This document shows positions 1-13,703 of a stretch of 64,000 nucleotides of DNA, piece after piece; positions within the stretch are counted from its first letter, which is position 1; every line of letters starts with the position of its first letter. This DNA is from Diprion similis (lineage: Eukaryota > Arthropoda > Insecta > Hymenoptera > Diprionidae). The position numbers were made by a program, and so were the translations under genes. The notes beneath the pieces were generated by a model. The model did not search any database, had not been told where the DNA came from, and saw only the letters and a list, made by a program, of their open reading frames with translations. Location of the stretch: positions 1,674,001-1,738,000 of the forward strand of contig NC_060105.1 of the NCBI RefSeq assembly GCF_021155765.1. Reading direction: 5' to 3'.

Positions 1-89
1 GCTTGGATTAAAATTAATTCATATGCATGTAATATATGTTCTTTGGCTCAATAGGCAACAATTATTTCTATTGAATAACTTTTGATTAC

Positions 90-1951
90 CTAAAATCGCT
101 GACAACCGAGCTGCGATCATCGTGGATAGAATGCTGTTCAAAACCACCCAGAGAACCAAGAGAACTGGTTCGAGAAAACATTAGAGGCGTTTCTTCAGCA
201 TAATGATCCTCTCCCCCGAATGTAACCATCTTTCCTGTAATTGAAAGCTGACATGAAGTGCAAATATGCACGGGACTAATAATAGAACGTTCCTTAAGCT
301 CAGTTGAGCAAAAAATTAGTCAAAAGAATTTTTCAATGGCAAACCTTCTTTATCCACAGCTTCTTCACAATATTTATCAGCCTTTTCTGGAGATACTTGG
401 TCAGAGCTGCGTTCAGAAACGTTATTTCGACTTTCGGATCCATTATTTGCGATGATTTCACTGCTTGATTCCTCTGGACTGGGTTCAAAGGTGGATTCCT
501 TATCCTTGCGATTATTTTCGACGATTTTCATTGGGTTTTTCTTGGAAACATCCGTGTCCTTTGAATCATCAACACGCAAGTCTGACATCGATGTCGCAGT
601 CGAAAAGTTGAACGGTGTTTCGTAGGGGGTTCCTTCTGTGCAGTAAGTTTTTACCGTATCTTCTGGTACAAAAGCTTGCTCGTTTTCGGCAAAGTATCCT
701 GAATTCTGTTTCTCCTCTTCATCTGTATCATCCTCTGCATACCGCAAACTGTAGTCAGTCGGTTGGTCTAAATCTGTTTCGGCATAAACACCAAAAACAT
801 CCGGCTTTGAGCTTGAGCCTGAACTTTCTTTTTTCGGTATTCTTATAGTTTCAGACTCGTCAGCGACATCGCTCTGCTGTAGCATCGAGCTTTTTTCTGA
901 ATACCTAGTTGAGTAATCTATCGGCTGAACCTGCCCATCATTTTGTGGACTGTTCTGGTGTAGCGTACATGTCGGCTCTGAAAATCTTTTACCATAATCA
1001 ACTGTGCCTTGGACTATACCATTGTTAGCCACATTATCTTGATTTAGTGAATCATTTTCGTAGTATTTCATGCTGTAGTCGATGGGCTGCGTATTTGAAT
1101 TGCCGGGGTTTCTACTCGGGGTTACAGGGACCGGCTCTAAATATTTTTGACTGTAATCGACCGGCTGGTCGTTTACATCTTCTGTAAAACCAAGTATAGC
1201 CATTTTTTAAAGAAATGAAAAACAAAAATACAGTACAGAATAACGTTTAAGTTCTCTTAAAATACAACCATAACAGAGACTTAAGAGTAGTTAGTCTACA
1301 AAGATGGTTGCAAAGTTTTAATTTTTAGCACTTTCCCTTACTTCCCCAGTTGTCAAATACATTAGCAAAATGCTGCTTACCAGGTGAGGAATGCTCAGCC
1401 TCAGGGATTGATCTGAGCATTTGACAATAGTCTTTTAATTGTTCTAAAAGATTGTAGATCCTAGTTTCTGGCTGCTCCGTACTTCTGTCAGCTGTGGCTT
1501 GTATTATATTGTGAAATACTTGGGACGTTATTTCTTTAGCTTCTGTATCCTGACCGCGTGCATTTATGAGTTTGATCAACAGCGGCAAGCATCCTGTAGT
1601 TGAAGAAACATTGGAGTTTATTCAACAAATGATACAATCAATTCCAATCCATTTAATTGAATGGTTCATTACATTCAAATAATTCAGCGAAAGATTTTCT
1701 ACCAGAAAAGTAAAGAAGGATTGAAAAGAAAGCATTAATGCTAAACACAGGAAGTAAGAATCTAATCGTAAATGGAACTTGAAATGCAAACCAACCAGAT
1801 TGCTTCATTGCCAAGCAGATATCTATGGCACTGCTCATTGACAGAAGAAAGGCGTTTATGTCCTTGCACCCTTCGATACCCCTTAACATTTCTAACAAGT
1901 CATATACTTCATCCATCTTCCCATTCATCTTCTTTCGCTCCTGGATTTTCT
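90..1951 (-). CDS. Apc: APC-like protein lacking most ARM repeats (partial, continues off left edge)
   Basis: Proposed exons, in transcript order: 1951-1796, 1593-1381, 1181-345, 234-90. The first two encode the start of the ARM domain, seen as KMDEVYDLLEML, AMKQSG then CLPLLIKL, and YNLLEQLKDYC, as in known APC proteins. The third carries five 15-residue-type beta-catenin-binding repeats with cores VDYSQKY, IDYSMKY, VDYGKRF, IDYSTRY and TDYSLRY, and one weak 20-residue repeat (TYCTEGTPYETPFNFS). The fourth carries a good 20-residue repeat, HYAEETPLMFSRTSSLGSL, with CK1/GSK3-like serines. All junctions agree in phase. APC normally scaffolds the complex that destroys beta-catenin. ARM repeats 2 to 7, which should lie between exons two and three, are absent: only 199 bp separate those exons. 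No upstream coding exon was found, so the start is unknown; Met codons occur early in the first exon. The 345 donor (GTTTGC) is weak; without splicing the frame stops at 316. It could be a truncated paralogue, a pseudogene or an assembly deletion. Confidence 0.7.
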
Positions 1952-4900
1952 CTGAAGGGAGACAAACAATCAAACATGTAGTAATCGAAAAGTTGACGGT
2001 TAAATCCAACAGCAGTAAGTCACAGCTAAAAGTAAGCTCGCAAAAAATCAAAACATTTCAAATTTCCATCACAGGTTGAATGAACCGTGGAAGCGAGAGA
2101 CATAACCTAAACCTGTGAATCGGCATCAAACTTCCATGTACGTTTTATCGCCCATTCTACCGCTTAAAGTAATCCAAACATCAGTAATCTCCATACAATC
2201 AGACACTAAATTGTGTCCCCTGATCAGTTAGCACATTATGTGTTTTTTAATCCCGAATTTATTAGAGATTTGAGACGCTATTTGACAGATGAGGTGCATT
2301 CTTTTATTCAAGCAGTCAGAGCTGGCTCGATTCGCGGCCAATCATATACCGAGGATGATTAGCAAGAACCAATAGGAAGCCGCAGCTCTGCTGAGGCTGG
2401 ATTGAGAATACGCCCGTTTCCTTTTCGCAGGTACTTGGCAAGTGCAATGCCGCAGAATAACACTCTTTTGCTTGCAGTTTGACTCTGGCGGATTTTTAAT
2501 TAGTATTTCATGCAGTAGTTTAGTCGGGATTTATTTCAAATTATTACGTGCCTCTGGCCTCGAGCCCTTCATCCTCCTTGAGCTTTGGCTCCATGACATC
2601 TTCTTCGGTTTAGAACTAGTTTATTGCCAGCTACTAGCAGCCGATCAAGCATCGCCTGTCAACAGCATTTTGCGAGTCGGCCGCTAGATGGTAGCATAAA
2701 CTTAAGTCTGGGGGTGGAAGGAGAAGGTGAATGTTTCAGGGTGTACGGCGGATTGCCGTCGACCTGTTTGTCAGGCGCAGCGTGAAACGCGGTAAAAAAA
2801 ATATAAACAAGCGCCAGGTGAGGTCGATCTAGGCGAAATAGCCCGAGAAAGATAATCAAATGATGATTTCTTGCGCGTTTCGAAATCCTCGTGGATTTGT
2901 CAAAGGGAAAACCCGTGTCGAACAAATTAGTAAGAGCGGAGGCCATGCAACTATTTTAAGATCGCTCGAAACTGGTTTCATGTCCCTCTGGATTAATCGA
3001 ACGTTCGGAATAAAATAATTCATTTTCAATGGATCTATAAGTTCTCTACTCTGAGGTGGATAATAATTTACTTTTTGTAACTCTTGAACTCGAGGAACTG
3101 GGTTCGTATGCTTGTACTTTGAGCACTCTATGAATCATCGCTTCACTGAACCGGTCTTGTTTAGTAGATTATTATAAGTTCGGTTCGATATTTTGCACGT
3201 ACACGCGTGGCCTCTGAGAACATTATGCTATTGAAATAAAACCATGTTGAATTGGATAAATTCTCGAAGAAGATATTGATAGATTTAATTGCGATCAATT
3301 CATTGCACTCTTATAGGAGTGATGATAATATCTTGAAAATTCGACTATTCTTGTTGCATGTTCGATTTTCGTAACAGTTGATAAAACAGTGTTTTTTTCG
3401 ACATTAGAAATTCTGATATTTTTGTAGTGAACGTATTTTTTTGATTTCTCAAGATCATACAATTACATCTGTATGCAAAACCTCAGATGGATTTGAAAAG
3501 ATTCAAATTTGTAAGACCATTTCAACGATACGCCTCACAATTCGCGGAATAATTAATCCATATTGAGGGTCTATAATCTTTCAACCCAGAGGTGCCCGAG
3601 TGTGACTTTGAGCTCCTCCAGTGCCTGTTTTGTCTCCGTCATTTTCCACTGTAATTTTGCCAAGTATTTCGCTGGGAAATTTTCACTTCGATAAAACTAC
3701 AAGCATATTGAATTGCGTAAAAATTGGTACCTTGACCGTTTTCTTCCGACGGATGTCACGTGGGTCCTTTTCAATGCGGGGCGTGTAATTTTATTATCAA
3801 CCGTCCTGACTAGCTGTACCACTTACCAACTCAGCGCGCGTACTCTGAACACGAATACCGTGCAAGGTATTTAAATCAGGATCCCAGGTTAAAGTCTAGA
3901 ATTTGGAACGATTTCGTCGGATCGAAAATTTAGCGGAGGCAAAATTTTGGCGTTGACGAGATGTCAAGATGTTAGAAATTACCCATCATTGCATCTGTCG
4001 ATTCGTAATTTGGAAAAACATGTCTGTACTAAATGTTACGTTTTAAATTCCAACGAAAATAATTACAAGTACATATATCTGTATATCGCAGAAATATCGG
4101 GTATTTGCGATATCGTAATTGCGATATTATTATACATCGTATTTGCGCAACTGTATGTATAGAAACGTGAAGTGTAAATATGACTAATTTGCAAAACAAC
4201 CATTCAAATATCTTTGTTGTTCATCGAAAACGTGAAAAAGGCCTTAATTGCCAGTAACAATCGTGTGCAGTTGATCATACTTGCAATATAACAACTGTTT
4301 CGTTTGTTGGCTTACGTTGGAGCCACAGATATCGAGATATAAAATTTAGCGGAGACCCGAAACAGTAAAACTTAGTGTAACGTGTAAGAGATCGCTAAAA
4401 TGATACTCAGACTTACGATAGGTTTTGCGTTGTTAATTTTTACGTGACATTCCTCCAAGTCTTAGGATTGCGCAAATAATTTTCTCGCGCAATTTGTTAT
4501 TCTGCTAGAAAACTTAGGACGTAATTGGCGTAGATATGTTAGCCGCACGTTCGTGTATAGGTATATAGACAAAGTCTTGTATAACACAGACGATCGCAAA
4601 ATAAAATACGTCTTAGATGTCGGGGTCTGAAGAGTTGAATTATGATTATTGTTTTCGCTAGCTTTATTCATCGCCATACCTGCTTACGCAGACGTGCGCG
4701 CGGTACACGTGAAAATTATCAAAAATTATCGACGTCTCTTTCTTCGGTCTATGAGAACATTGTAGATTTTTAACAACCGCTCGCTTCAGAAACAATACCG
4801 ATTTTCGCCAGTTTACCCAGCGAAGCGATATTGGTTTACAGCTGTATGCGTATTTTAGTCAAATTAGTACATCTGACCTCATGCTTATTTTCGATTTAAT

Positions 4901-5510
4901 GATATTTGAAGGTCAACACGCGTGTGGCGCGGCCTTGTCGCACCCTGTTAAGAGAGACGCTGCTGGAGGCGATCGCATAATTATCAAACCATTACAAACG
5001 ATCGTTTCAATCGGCCATTGAGTACCTATAAACACGTCTCTCCGCCGCCATATTGTTCCGCGGTACATTTTTCCGACCATGAATGCGCCACGCCGATTTT
5101 GAAAGGCCATCCGATTTTCGAATGAGTTTCTATGAAATGCCCGCGTAGGTATACTTTCTCTAGAAATACTAAAATATTTTCATTGCGCAATCACGTCGCA
5201 TGACGACGAAGGCGATTAGCTCGATGATACACCAACTTGTATCCGCCGCATCCAAGACGTCCGAAAGCTACACTACATGCTTTCATAAATATTCACGCGT
5301 ATTGTACCTATACAGTTGTAGTAAATTAAATTGCGATTATTATAACCGGTCCCCCTTGCTGCTATACCGCTATTCTGAAGGTCGGACGTTGAACATCACT
5401 TCGCTATACTTATTATAATACGAACCGACGTCACGACGTAGAAATCGGACTTTAGAATGCTGAATTAAATTATTCGAAATGAATTGCGGAGGTGAAGAAG
5501 TGTAAAAGAG

Positions 5511-5541
<31 letters not shown>

Positions 5542-8524
5542 CAACAGAGAGAGGTAAAAAAAAAACGGGGAAAAAATAGGACCCATTTATATTTCTCTGA
5601 ATATACTTGTTGCCAACGATCGTTTCGATACAATGAACCGCGCAAATATAAGAATATAAGATACAGGTGCACGGTCCGTATGAGCCAGTTTAAAAGATGA
5701 AAATCGCACGACGATTAAGACTTAAAATATATTACCAAATTTTCAAGCTCTCGCTCGCATGTACGGAGGATTAACGGTATTTTTTAACCGGAACCGCGCG
5801 ATCACGACACGTAGGCATATTTTTGCAAGCAATGTATGTCACCAATTTCGCTGATCGGTGATAGCATTGATCACAAACTTGGCTGTTGTTAGATCAGTGT
5901 AACTTCATTGACGAAACTCTTGCTGCATTTTATTTCGTTTAATAGTGATTAACTGAGATTGTTGCCGAGTTTATCCGAACCGGTTACTTTGTATGGATTA
6001 AACGCCGATTACGGATCGCCGTCAATCCATATCGGTAAATTCGCTCGTATGCGGTTGAAACTATAATTTAAATGGCCACGATTACACTGCGTTTTATGGG
6101 TTGAATAAATTCGGCATTGAACAAGAGATGTAGAGTGCCAACAACTGGTCATTGCATTGATAGGTGACGTGCACCACCTATTAACTTTCGGTGATAAGGC
6201 ATATTATTGAATGGGTTTCAAAGCTTGACGCATGGAACAAACGATCGTAGTAACGAGACGCAAAGAGACACCCGAGAATCATTCTATTTGCGTTCGTGTA
6301 TGAATGACGTTGACTGACGGAAAAAAAATTTCCATCGTTATAACATCGTAACGTGTTATAATTAATGAGTTTCTTTTTAACAGCACGTGTTCAAATAGTT
6401 CCTTATAAACATACACTAAATGCTCCTAGCGCTTGGTAATTAGAAATCAATAATATTTGCAACACATGAGTGTATTGCCAAAAAGACTCTGTTATCAATA
6501 ACGTGTAATTAGGCGATAACTACGTTACGTACGAAAATATCTATTATATAAGGAAATCCAAGCTCAACGAATTACAGCTGCGGTCGTCACACTATTATAC
6601 GCTTTACATTATACTATATTTACAATATGTACAAAATTTTTGCTTCCGCAAACTAATTAGTCGAAAGCGTATGTTCAATATTAAATATATATTTATAGAT
6701 AAAACGGTGGAGTGTAAAATAACAGTAAGGAATGATTAACGAAAACTTGTTCAGTCATAATTTTTTATTTTACGATAATCTTATATTACAATTCGTGCGC
6801 AGAAGATGTTCAGATTCGGAAGAAATATTATCATTACTCATCGTATCGTTTAAGCTGATGTAATATAATGATGCAAAAGCAATTGTTCATCGCGTTTTTT
6901 TACTTATTATTGATGAACGGTTCGTAAACAACTTGCTGATCAATGCAAATCTGTATAGCTATATTATGCATAGGCGCACGATGAGGTCTGCTAGCCACCT
7001 TTCCCTCACAGATTATGCATGTTAATAATGATTTAACGCACATCGCACGCCTGTATACTTACACGATGTCTGCAGCGCGTTGCACTTGGATAGCTACAGC
7101 TATAAACGCAGCAGCAGCGCACACGAGGCAACGATCCTTCGCTATATTTTACCGATTCCAACACGAGCAATCTACGAATGGATTTCTGTCAACAATTTTT
7201 CCCAACCTGGTTTCCAGCTGGCGAATAAAATTCGCAAAATATCAATCGGGGCAATTTCTATGCTTATATGTATAGGAACAGGTTGGAGCTGCAATCGCTT
7301 GGCGACAGGTCGGTCTAACCGGCGATCGGTTTCGCTGTAAGTACTTTTAGAGAGCCTTTCCCTTCCCCACTTTCGCTTGGCGTCGAAGAAGAACACGATC
7401 GAGCATACGCAAGGTGGCTTATGATCGGGTTCGCCTTGCATCAGTTAAGTTAAGGCGGTTAAGGCGCCTCTGCATTGTGTACAATTAATTCTCGAGTTTG
7501 CAATGCAGGTAGATTTTTCCTTCTGCTCTTTTACCTTCTCGTTTCCTGCGACCTTTGCGCGTACACGTTATACAGTCGCCTCATTTCTTCCCGTACTTGA
7601 TAAAACGATCATGACTGCAGTGGCAGTAGTACCAGCGACGTTCGAGCGGCACTTTCAACACAAACCGGCTATCGCTCGGACATAGAGAGACGGGAATCGG
7701 CGGAATAAATCGCGAAATTTATAGACTAGTTAATACGCGAATTCGAAGAAGTTAGTGAAATTTTCGCACTTTATTCCCACGGTAAGAGTAGCGGGATAAA
7801 AACCGGATCCACTTAACTGCCGGGGGCGGTGGTTTTTAGTTAATAATTCCTCCTGTTTATTTTCTTTCTTTCTCGCGTATGTTTTTCTTTATCTAAAATT
7901 ATTCTTCATCCATTTTTATTTTATTTTATTTTTTTCTTCAAGCTCCATTTGTCTTTCAATCGTTGTTTATTGTGCCGATCGCTGAGAGAGAAAGAGGAGG
8001 AGAAGGAGGAGGAGGAGGACAAGACAGAAACAGGATTGAAAAAAATAACGACAGAATTAGCAAAAAACATATGAGTAGCCGTGCGGCTAGTCAAGAACCG
8101 GCTAGTTGTCAACCCTGACATTAATTGGGCCTGAGGCTGAAGTTATTTCGCACACCTGAACATACATATTTTCTAAAGTTCGGAGAGTACGACGATACGC
8201 ACACAAATATCAGTCCGCAGCAGCCACAAGCGTTGAACCAATACGCAAAATCGAAACGGGTCAAATTCATATGCCCCATCGGGTCCGCGTCGCATATCTG
8301 CAGCCTGAATGAGAACACGTCACATGACAAGGCTCGATGAGTTATTGGACATAGAGGCGGTGAGAAGAAGCAGAAGCGGAAAAAGAGGAACGGCTGGAGG
8401 ATCGGCGCCTGTCTGAACAATTGTACACTTTGGTACTCCAGCTGAAAGGAAATATCACTTCGCAGTTTACTGGCAAGACGAGATATACTCACCGCATATC
8501 ACACCGCCAGAACTGGACACGTAA
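1952..8524. other. intergenic DNA between the APC-like gene and SV2L1
   Basis: No convincing coding exon was found on either strand. It presumably holds the 5' end of the minus-strand APC-like transcript (toward 2.0-3.0 kb) and the upstream region of SV2L1. An A/G-rich low-complexity tract lies at about 5508-5541, and a GA-rich tract at about 7985-8022. The open frames in this stretch show neither recognisable domains nor usable splice partners. Confidence 0.5.
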
Positions 8525-11500
8525 ATGGAGAATGCTAATGGTAAGTTCAACACTCAACCTGTCATTTAACTCGTCGTAATATCTTCGACCCCGAGCGATA
8601 ACGCGAGTTCAAAATCGACGATAACTATTTTCATTATTTATTCTATGAAAAATTTGCGACGTTCTTTAACTTCCCGATACTTGCAGTGAGCTTCTCGTGA
8701 AGTTGACACGTCCGAACATGGTTTTGGGTGAAACGTGGATTTCATAGATTTCCCTTATATCTCTCGCGTTTCGATCGATCGTTTTTCGCTCTTACATCTG
8801 TTCTTTGTCTTTTTCACTCACGATTTGCACTCGCACACTCGATCCGCATGGCGGAACCGCTGAGTTCAACTGATGCGATACATCATCCGATACTGATGGA
8901 TTCCGATTCCGAATATTTCGAATCGCCGGATTGCGGTTAATCGCGAATTATCTTTAGGTACGTGACGGAACGAGACACGTCTGTAAATTCTGTTATTTTC
9001 CAGAACCCCAACGGACGAGACGCGTGGAGTTGGAGGAGGCTTTAGCGCTCGCAGGTGAGTTGTGCCATAGCTCAACAATCACTTTGGTCACGTATGTGTA
9101 TTTATAATGAGTATATACCGACGCCGTGTACGAAGATCAGTGTAATGTCACGGGCCACACATACCCGGTGTATTATACATTGCGTTATATATATTCAAGG
9201 ATTTGGGAAGTTCAATGCCGGCCTCATTATCGTCTGCGCGATATGCCTCACCGCCTCGATCGTCGAAACAATGAGCACAGGGTTCATCCTGGCGGCTGCT
9301 CAATGCGACCTGCACATGACCTCAAGCCAGAAAGGAATCCTGACGGGTTCCACTTTCACAGGTAATTGGAAACGAAAGCATAACACGTAAGCACACGTCG
9401 AACCGCGAAATTGATTCTTTCACCTCACTGTATTCGTCTACGAAACGGTGGCGCTATCATTCCGGCTGACTTAATGAGGTGGAGGCACCGTTGCATCACT
9501 CGCCAAACTCCGTTCTACACCTGCACGTGAGAAAATTCACCAACATATGATGCTTAGAACGTCCGAACCCTCGATTGATCTCTTTTGACGCTCTTTCCGC
9601 ATCTTGTTCACACCGAATTACAGCGAGACACTTTTCCTCTTCTTACTCGGTTCCGAGTTCAAAGAGTTCTGATTCTTCTCCAAGGAAACCTGAGTTCCAA
9701 TTCATCCAGACGAAAGTATATGCAAAAACGAAGATACTACATTTTTCGACAAATCAATCCGGTTTTCATAAAATTTCAATTAGTCTCGGTGTTTATTCGT
9801 TGAAAAAATTTCAATTTCTGACTATGCTTGTCGGTTTTTGACGATTGGTAAGAAACAAGATGAGTTGAAGGTTGAAAATAAAAATTTCAGGTATGGTAAC
9901 TAGTGCCCACACTTGGGGTGTGATCGCGGACACAACAGGACGACGAAAAGTGTTGTTAGTATCTCTTTTCGGCGCTTGGGCATTCAGCTTCGCGTCGGCT
10001 TTCGCTTACAACTTTTGGCTCCTGGCATTCCTTCGACTGATGGTGGGTTTGCTGTGAGTACAGTTCAGTTATCTATATATATATATATATTAGATACTTT
10101 CTTCTGATTCGTTCCTTTCACGCGACGACCCCACGATGGTTATTAACCGATTACTTTGACGCTCGCCTTTCAGGATATCCGGTTCCTCAGCCGCCGTTTA
10201 TTCGTACCTGGGAGAATTCTCCAGCGTGAAGTTCAGGTCCAAGTCAATTGCTTGGGCTTGCACAGCGTTTCCTTTCTCGATGTTGTTGATGCCAGGTAAA
10301 GTATACCACTAATATCATTGTTCGATGTTAATGAAGATCCGGAGAAATGCCAAGGAAAAAACGAAAAGACCTTTGCAATGTGTCTCTTTTTGTTTTTGCG
10401 GATCATTGAAGGAGTCGGATGGGGGATTCTACCGCTCGATTTTGAGCTCGACATTTTGGGCCTATCATTCAGGTCATGGCGGCTGTTCGTCTTGATCCTT
10501 GGCCTACCAGGTTTAATATCGTTCTTGGGCCTCCTAAGGTTTCCAGAGAGTCCAAAGTTCCTGGTGCTGATCGGTCGGCATAGAGATGCTGTCGACATCC
10601 TCCAGGACGTCTATCGTTCCAACGGAGGTTCGAAAACGGGCTCGAAATATCCGGTGAGTGAGAATGACGCGTCGACTACGAGGTGACGACTTCCTTGTCC
10701 AAAGATCGAAATTTAAACCCTCGAAAATCTCACAGGTTTCCGAAATCATCGCTCCAGCATCGATGAGCATGGACCAAGACGTGATGGCCGCAAAATCGGG
10801 CGCCGTATTGAGGGTCCTTAGAACAATGTGGGACCAAACGGTACCCCTTTTCATGCACCCCCACGGTTTCATCACCCTGCTTGTTTGCGCGATGCAGTTC
10901 GAGATATTCTTCAGGTGCGAGAAAGTCGCGACGCGATAATTTCCTCCAGTATCACGTTAACAAGAATTTCAAAATTCATCGCCTTGTTCACTTCCGGATT
11001 ACAGCTTCAACGGCATGTACCTTTGGATGCCGGAGATCCTGAACCAGGTCGCACTCTACAACGACGAGAATCCGGGATTGTCAGCCACGATATGCGACGC
11101 CTACGCCGTTAAGACACCGGAAGTCGCAGTCAATGTGACTGCGCATCCTCATCACGGACACGAATGTCATCGTCACCTAGACACCAGTGTTTTCATCAAC
11201 ACAATGACCATCGCAGGCGTCAGTCTCGTAGTCTACTCGTCGGTCGGTTTCCTCGTCAGTGTAATGAAGAAAAAGACGATAATAAGTAAGCCCCGAAGTC
11301 AAGTCATACTTTCCACGACGATGCTTGTTCAGTCCTTTCACCCTTCGTGGTCGCTGTTATTTTTCGTCCCATAAGAACTACAGTAGTTTCTGGGCTCGTA
11401 TCGAAACCTTCTTCTCCCGCTTTCAGTACTGTGCCAAACTATGAGTGGACTAGCTGGGATTGGTCTTCTCTTTGTCAACTTGACACCCCTTATTTCAACG

Positions 11501-11929
11501 ATGATAATTGTTTACCACGTTATATCCGGTGTCTGCCTGAGCCTACTGACATCAATTGTTGTCGACTTGTACCCGACGAATTTGAGGTTGGCATAAAGTG
11601 ACGCTGATGATTCGTGAATCACTTGAGGAATTCTATACACATGTTGTGTATCTATTGCAGAACCATGGCGGTGTGCATCACCCTGGTATTGGGTAGAACA
11701 GGGGTTATTGCAGCCGGAAACTTGATCGCTCTTCTAATTGAGATTGACTGCTCGTTAACGATGAGCGTGATGGCCTGTGTTCCTCTAAGTGAGTATATTT
11801 TCCTTGGTACTTTGAATGCCCATAAAATGATGAAACTATGCTAAACGAATTTGTTCTGCGTTTTCAGCGTGCGCTATTTTATGCTGCTTCGTGCCGAGAG
11901 AAGCCAGCGTCGTGACGACGAACGATTAA
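8525..11929 (+). CDS. SV2L1: SV2-like MFS transporter
   Basis: Eleven exons: 8525-8540, 9004-9054, 9200-9361, 9891-10053, 10174-10295, 10412-10653, 10736-10914, 11005-11285, 11427-11586, 11661-11788, 11868-11929. They total 1566 bp, or 521 residues plus stop. Hallmarks are the pre-TM1 motif EEALALAGFGKFN, MFS motif A after TM2 (GVIADTTGRRK), PESPKF after TM6, YLWMPEIL at TM7, a luminal loop with NVT and paired cysteines, and VDLYPTNLR before TM11. As an SV2-family member it should be a 12-helix membrane transporter; its substrate is unknown. The 16 bp first exon (MENAN) has a perfect donor. An alternative first exon at 8848-8935 (MAEPLSST..., ending SPDC) is also phase 1 but has a weak GTTAAT donor. 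Unlike SV2L2-6 it has no intron between the TM7 loop and TM8. It lies upstream of the cluster and is clearly divergent from SV2L2-5. Confidence 0.87.
8848..8957 (+). other. alternative first exon of SV2L1, coding or 5' untranslated
   Basis: An ATG at 8848 opens a 29-codon acidic stretch (DSDSEYFESPDC) ending in phase 1 at 8935, which would join exon 9004 in frame. The donor there (GTTAAT) is weak. A much stronger donor, AG followed by GTACGT, lies after 8957, but using it places a TAA in the exon and would make it untranslated. One of the two is likely an alternative first exon. Confidence 0.35.
10074..10091. repeat. (TA)n microsatellite in SV2L1 intron 4
   Basis: Uninterrupted TA dinucleotide run just downstream of the donor at 10053. 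Confidence 0.8.
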
Positions 11930-11964
11930 CGGCGAAGCTAATTGGTAATATTATAATCACAGGA

Positions 11965-12059
11965 AATAAATGATCAATTAACGTATAAGTGACGTTGAAT
12001 TAAATTGAGGTGGTCATGAAAAGACACATACACAGAGTTTTAATTATATGAACAATAAA
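11965..12059 (+). terminator. candidate polyadenylation signals of SV2L1
   Basis: AATAAA hexamers occur at 11965-11970 and 12054-12059, 36 and 125 bp after the SV2L1 stop codon. Either could direct 3' end formation. No downstream element was checked. Confidence 0.4.
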
Positions 12060-13537
12060 AACTATCAATTTGCTTCTGTTTTACTATGTAATTGCGTCGG
12101 CCTCGGGTAGAGATAACGCAAATCATTAGATAATCAAAGGTATCTATTAAAGTTACTAGTATGTAATGTAATATACGATATATAGCATTACGTAGCGAAA
12201 TGTTGACGTGTTTGTATTATATGTAGTGATTTTTTGTGTACTGTAGTGTGAACTGTTTTGTTCACTAGCTGTCATTTGAAAATATTATGCAAAATTATAA
12301 TTTTACGAGTCTTTTGATTACCTCGTATTTCGAGCTTGTACCAATTAAATTAGAATATATTTTCAAGATGGTCGGGACTCCTTATTCCAGAGAATTTAAT
12401 TTTACATCTTGTAAATAACTGATAGAAATAACAGCAACTATGCTAAGAAGGAATTTGTAATGCAAATTGAATTCATTCTTTTTTAAACCGACTTATATAT
12501 TTTCTTTCCTCTCCCTGTTAGCGCAGGGAATTTTTTTACCGGTAATATGAATTTCAATAACCGTAATTATTTAACGTATTGTTGAAGATGCCATATTCAA
12601 TCGAATACACTGTAATTACAACAACAACTGTACTATCCAGTATACGCTATACTTTACTTTAGTAGTTAGCTATAATCTATTATTTATGTTGAGATATAAA
12701 TAAAAAAAATTCATCATATTTTCTTAGCAACGTAGTAAAATAAGGTAGACTTGCCCTCCGTCGGAATGTTTTCGTTTGAAATACCTGGAGTACCAGATGT
12801 GGTTAGGAGCTTGGCCATCATATGGCTTATGTTATCCACTTATCTGAAAACGAACACCTGCGGTTCACGTAGCGCAAGGTACATAAAAACTTCAGTCGAC
12901 ATCGTATTTCAATGGTAACGAGACTGCTACATGTGGTTTCTGTCGGTGAAACAGATAAAAGTCATTTCCACCAGCAGAACATACCGAAGTAATGTCTAAA
13001 GGAATATTTAGTTATTATTTACTGCATTAGCTGACAATCTTTATGTAGTCGATAATTACAAAAACGAAAGAATCATTTGCTGGAAAAGTTTAAAGTTAAA
13101 AACAAATCCAAATTATAAACATGGTGTATCGGGGAAAACTAGAATTGATTTCGAAAAGCTGGAAGCACCAAATATCCTACGAAAATCGCGCTAAAATGTC
13201 GATAGAAGGTAGAAGGTACTAGTAGTTCAAATGATAATATGAAGACAAGGTTGTGATTAACCCTAATAACATTTTTCAAACTCCTCGTAGATTCACTTAA
13301 TCATGGTAATTTTGGTTAAGAAAACTGATAGATTTTTTTCTGCGATCCTTAAAGAATACCGGGCTGTAATTTTTTTAATGTTTTAGAACTCATTGTTGAA
13401 GCAGTATATCACTTTTTGTAAAGCTGGGGTGAATTTCACCCCGTGTGACCGTTATGCGATTCTATCGAGGTGTCACCTCACCAATTACAGTTAAAGGAAA
13501 AATGGCAGCGTTGTCACAGCGATGAATCTTTCAAGGT

Positions 13538-13703
13538 ATAAAACACAATGGAATGCTTGTCCGGCTTGCTCACTCGGTCAGTCAAGTCGACAGAGCTATT
13601 AGATCATATGCAGAAGTGCAAATTTTCAAACGAACGGGTTTAGCTCGCGATTCGGTTCGTTTTGTGCGTAGATAAAAAGCGTCTTCCTTCCAATTTTACA
13701 TAG
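13538..13703 (+). promoter_or_regulatory. candidate TATA/initiator promoter and untranslated first exon, possibly of SV2L2
   Basis: TATAAAA starts at about 13538. An arthropod-type initiator TCAGTC lies at 13578-13583, about 40 bp downstream, which is slightly long. The following sequence ends at a strong donor (TAG then GTAAGA) after 13703. SV2L2 exon 1 has an acceptor just before 16716, 15 bp upstream of its ATG, so a 3 kb 5'UTR intron would link them. This link is inference. Confidence 0.35.
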
